DNA of 64,000 bases from the NCBI RefSeq assembly GCF_900156065.1, contig NZ_FTNF01000003.1, positions 372,001-436,000 on the forward strand, written 5' to 3'. The position numbers and the translations under genes are program-made. The notes beneath the pieces are model-generated. The model saw nothing but the letters and a program-made list of their open reading frames with translations. It searched no databases and was not told the DNA's origin. The DNA comes from Micromonospora avicenniae (GTDB lineage: Bacteria > Actinomycetota > Actinomycetes > Mycobacteriales > Micromonosporaceae). How positions within the stretch are numbered: the stretch's first letter is position 1; each line of letters begins with the position of its first letter. Below are positions 61,762 to 64,000 of this stretch, in pieces.

Positions 61762-62562
61762 TCAGGCATGATCGTGGACATCGGGTCGGTACCGCAGGTC
61801 GACCACGTCCCGCCGCTGCTGGTCGAGGGTCCAGTCCGAGACCTCGGCCAGGTCGACGGTGACCCGGAGCGTGCCCGCCTGGCCGGGCGGCAGCTCGGCG
61901 AGCACGTCGCCGCGTGGTGACACGACCATGCTCGGGCAGTGCTGGCGGGGATCGGCGAGGTTCACCGCGAACAAGAACCGTTGGTTCTCGGCCGCTCGGC
62001 TGATCAGGTGGCTGCGCCAGACGCCAGGCGTCGCCTCGGGGCTGGCGGCGTTGGTGAGGTAGACGAAGGCCTGCGCGCCCGAACGCGCCAGGTGCTGCCA
62101 CTGCTCGGGGTAGCGGATCTCCCGGCACAGCTGCACACCGACGGCGAGCTCTCCGTCGGGCTGACGTACCTGCCGCGTGGGCAGCTCGGTACCGGCCCGG
62201 AGCGCTGCCGCCCGCTCGTTCACCGCCAGGTTGATCTTCCGGTAGACCCATCGCCCACCGGACGGCGGGAAGTGCAGCGCGACGTTCCACCAGCCGCCCT
62301 GCGCCGGCAGGAGGGAGCCGCAGAAGATGTGGACTCCCCGACGTCGTGCCAGTTCGGCGACCCGCTCGATCGCGTCGGCGAGGAGGGCCTGGTCGAGCGT
62401 GGCGAGGGGCGACAGGTCCGGTGCGTACCCCGAGATGGCCCCCTCGGGCAGCAGCACGAGGTCGTCCGGTTCGCTCTCGGCCACCACCGCTTCGATGGAC
62501 GCGAGATTTGTATTGATGTCCCAGGGCGTCGGGATCTGACCGATGGTCGCGCTGATTCGCAT
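61762..62562 (-). CDS. Carbon-nitrogen hydrolase (nitrilase superfamily)
   Basis: A 266-residue nitrilase-fold amidase with the catalytic triad Glu (LLPEGAISGY, about 40), Lys (VYRKINL, about 110) and Cys (QLCREIRYPE, about 145). Such enzymes hydrolyse amides, N-carbamoyl compounds or nitriles; the exact substrate is not clear. AAGGGA lies before the ATG. Divergent from the ArsR-type gene over 113 bases. Confidence 0.87.
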   Translation of the reverse strand: MRISATIGQIPTPWDINTNLASIEAVVAESEPDDLVLLPEGAISGYAPDLSPLATLDQALLADAIERVAELARRRGVHIFCGSLLPAQGGWWNVALHFPPSGGRWVYRKINLAVNERAAALRAGTELPTRQVRQPDGELAVGVQLCREIRYPEQWQHLARSGAQAFVYLTNAASPEATPGVWRSHLISRAAENQRFLFAVNLADPRQHCPSMVVSPRGDVLAELPPGQAGTLRVTVDLAEVSDWTLDQQRRDVVDLRYRPDVHDHA

Positions 62563-62675
62563 CGTCCCTTCCTATCGGGTCGGTGACGAGGCGCGTCGTC
62601 GGCGGTGGGTGAGTTGTCGGGCATCGCCGCCGCGCTGGGAGGGGTGGGCGGCGAGGTGGGGCAACGGCCGGGATC

Positions 62676-63266
62676 ATGGGGAGTATGACCGAGCCGTCTG
62701 CCGAGCGACGTGGGCTGAGGATCAGCGACCCGCAGGTGATGCGGGCGCTGGCCCATCCCGCCCGACTCGCGATCATGGAACACCTGAGTGCGCTCCAGGA
62801 GGGCGCTACGGCCACCGAGTCCGCCGAGGTCGTCGGCCTGTCGCCGAGTGCCACCAGCTACCACCTGCGAGAACTGGCCAAGGCGGGCCTCATCGAGCCG
62901 GCACCGAGCCGTGGTGACGCGCGGGAGCGGATCTGGCGGACCGTCAGCCCCAGCTGGACGGTGGACGCCGGTCGGGACGCCGAGCCGGAGGCGGTGGCGG
63001 CGCAGACCGCACTCGTCGAGGCGTTCCTCGCCGTCGAGCTGGAGCGCAGCCGGGAGTGGTTGCGGCGCGCATCGGCCGAGCCGCCCGAGTGGTACGACGT
63101 CGCCCGGCTATTCGACAGCCAGCTTCTGATCACCGCGGCGGAGCTCGCCGAGCTGAACGATGCGGTGGATCGGCTGCTGGAGCCGTATCGCAAGCGGACG
63201 CGTCCCGATCCGCCGTCCGACGCTCGGACCGTCTCGATCCACTACAAGGCGCTGCCGCTGGAGTGA
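62676..63266 (+). CDS. ArsR-type winged-helix regulator
   Basis: A 196-residue regulator with an N-terminal ArsR-like winged helix (MRALAHPARLAIMEHLSAL, then SPSATSYHLRELAKAGLIEP and wing RERIWRTVS) and a C-terminal helical domain (about 90-170). No metal-binding cysteines are present, so it senses something other than arsenic or cadmium. It is 43 bases upstream of an MFS gene whose start lies inside a long palindrome, its likely operator. The ATG at 62685 is an alternative start. Confidence 0.87.
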   Translation: MGSMTEPSAERRGLRISDPQVMRALAHPARLAIMEHLSALQEGATATESAEVVGLSPSATSYHLRELAKAGLIEPAPSRGDARERIWRTVSPSWTVDAGRDAEPEAVAAQTALVEAFLAVELERSREWLRRASAEPPEWYDVARLFDSQLLITAAELAELNDAVDRLLEPYRKRTRPDPPSDARTVSIHYKALPLE

Positions 63267-63280
63267 AGAGGGGTTGCCCC

Positions 63281-63328
63281 GAGCAGTTGTGAAGGATTAC
63301 TTTCGAAGTATGTCCTTCACAACTGCTC
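63281..63328. promoter_or_regulatory. Nested palindromic operator over the MFS start codon
   Basis: GAGCAGTTGTGAAGGA and TCCTTCACAACTGCTC form a perfect 16-bp inverted repeat. Inside, TACTT-TCG-AAGTA forms a second inverted repeat. A TTGCCC -35 (63274-63279), 18-base spacer and TACTTT -10 (63298-63303) precede the ATG at 63310, which lies inside the palindrome. A bound repressor would block the promoter fully, and the leaderless RNA could not form the outer stem. Confidence 0.75.
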
Positions 63329-64000
63329 CATCGCGCTGGTCAGACGTCTGGCTCGTCACCGCCGCCCGCGGCATCTCCAGCTGCGGCGACTTCCTCGCCG
63401 CGAGCGCGCTCACCCTCACCCTGCAGAGCGCCGGGGCCGGCGGCCTGGCCGTCTCCGGCCTGCTGCTGGCCGCGACCCTGCCGCTGGTGGCGCTGGCCCC
63501 GCTGACCGGTCGGCTCGCCGACCGGGTGGACAGCCGCACGCTGCTGGTGCTCGCCGGGCTGGCGCAGGCGGGTATCTGCGTGGCGCTGGCAAACACCGGG
63601 GGACCGACGCTGATGATCGTTCTGGTCGGGCTGCTCGCCGTCGGCCTGGCCGTGACCCAGCCGGTGCTGGCCGCCCTGATCCCCGCCATGGTGCGACCGG
63701 CGGACCTGGCCCGCGCCAGCGCGCTACAGCAGTCCGCGGGGACACTCGGTGCGCTCGCCGGCCCCGCGCTCGCCGGGGTGCTGGTGGGGAGCTTCGGCAC
63801 CCGTCTCCCGCTGCTGGTCGACGCGGCCAGCTACCTCGCGTTGGTCGCAGCCGGGCTGCTGATCCGTACCCGGCGGGGTGGCGGGCGGCGTCCAGGGCCG
63901 GTGGCGACCGGTGCCGGGATCGAGGCACGCGCCTGGCGGCTACGCCGCGATCCGCTGCTGCTCGCCACGGTGATCGGGGTGGCCGGAGTGGTCGGCGCGG
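63310..64000 (+). CDS. MFS transporter, partial at window end
   Basis: The first 230 or so residues of a major facilitator protein, cut by the window end without a stop. Helices start near residue 15 (VWLVTAARGISSCGDFLAA) and the conserved loop between helices 2 and 3 is GRLADRVDSRTLL (about 67-79). Drug-efflux or Enterobactin-exporter-like MFS proteins look like this. The ATG follows a TACTTT -10 by 6 bases. The upstream ArsR-type protein is its likely repressor. Confidence 0.88.
   Translation, partial: MSFTTAPSRWSDVWLVTAARGISSCGDFLAASALTLTLQSAGAGGLAVSGLLLAATLPLVALAPLTGRLADRVDSRTLLVLAGLAQAGICVALANTGGPTLMIVLVGLLAVGLAVTQPVLAALIPAMVRPADLARASALQQSAGTLGALAGPALAGVLVGSFGTRLPLLVDAASYLALVAAGLLIRTRRGGGRRPGPVATGAGIEARAWRLRRDPLLLATVIGVAGVVGA

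Noticed and set aside
1..64000. tRNA, rRNA, transposase, integrase or phage genes
   Set aside because: None recognised on either strand; the region looks like stable core chromosome.

Overview
The window is chromosomal DNA from a high-GC actinomycete, most likely Micromonosporaceae (Micromonospora or a close relative). The evidence is very strong G/C third-position bias, frequent GTG starts, 4-base stop/start overlaps, a BldC-type regulator, a HelR/HelD-type RNA polymerase helicase, futalosine-pathway menaquinone genes and System II cytochrome c maturation genes. I see no transposase, integrase, phage gene, CRISPR array, tRNA or rRNA, so this looks like core chromosome rather than an island. 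The genus call is inference.

Layout. 0-7.5 kb: a CynX-type MFS exporter, a lone STAS anti-anti-sigma gene and a tightly overlapping operon rsbR-rsbS-rsbT-(HATPase/PP2C)-(histidine kinase)-(REC/PP2C). This stressosome core is wired to a phosphorelay and two phosphatases, with no sigma factor beside it. 7.5-12.3 kb: a repeat-bearing gap, an AraC/TIGR03086 divergent pair, and a PadR-ABC exporter operon with a clear operator. 12.3-20.4 kb: a deacetylase-glycosyltransferase fusion (MatB-like) with a small membrane partner, a PLP dehydratase, oligopeptidase B, a GlcE-like flavoprotein and small membrane proteins. 20.6-28.3 kb: a second signalling cluster, with a HATPase-GAF-PP2C phosphatase divergent from a 1454-residue poly-HAMP hybrid kinase, a REC protein and a STAS protein. 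28.4-34.5 kb: hemL, a histidine phosphatase, resA, ccdA, resB and ccsB (heme supply and cytochrome c maturation). 34.6-37 kb: a MarR/AhpD-like pair and an alpha/beta hydrolase. 37-40 kb: the mqnL-mqnP-mqnM set of menaquinone genes, whose pathway partner mqnE lies at 47.2 kb. 40-47 kb: bldC, an Lrp regulator, a DEAD-box helicase, a proline-rich membrane protein and an NlpC/P60 hydrolase. 48-53 kb: small membrane proteins and two secreted peptidases. 53.3-56.4 kb: a cobalamin riboswitch and a B12 ABC importer. 56.5-64 kb: a VOC protein, an ABC exporter, a HelR-like helicase, a nitrilase-family hydrolase, and an ArsR/MFS pair with a long palindrome over the MFS start codon.

How it fits together. 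Two themes recur. First, partner-switching signalling: three stand-alone STAS-type switches (two RsbV-like, one RsbS), RsbR, RsbT, three PP2C phosphatases, two kinases and two REC proteins, in two clusters. Second, respiratory electron transport: heme, cytochrome c and menaquinone. Many promoter-proximal genes have a TANNNT-type -10 hexamer ending 6-8 bases before the start codon and no Shine-Dalgarno sequence, which points to leaderless transcripts and fixes several starts. Convergent gene pairs are usually separated by long near-perfect hairpins.
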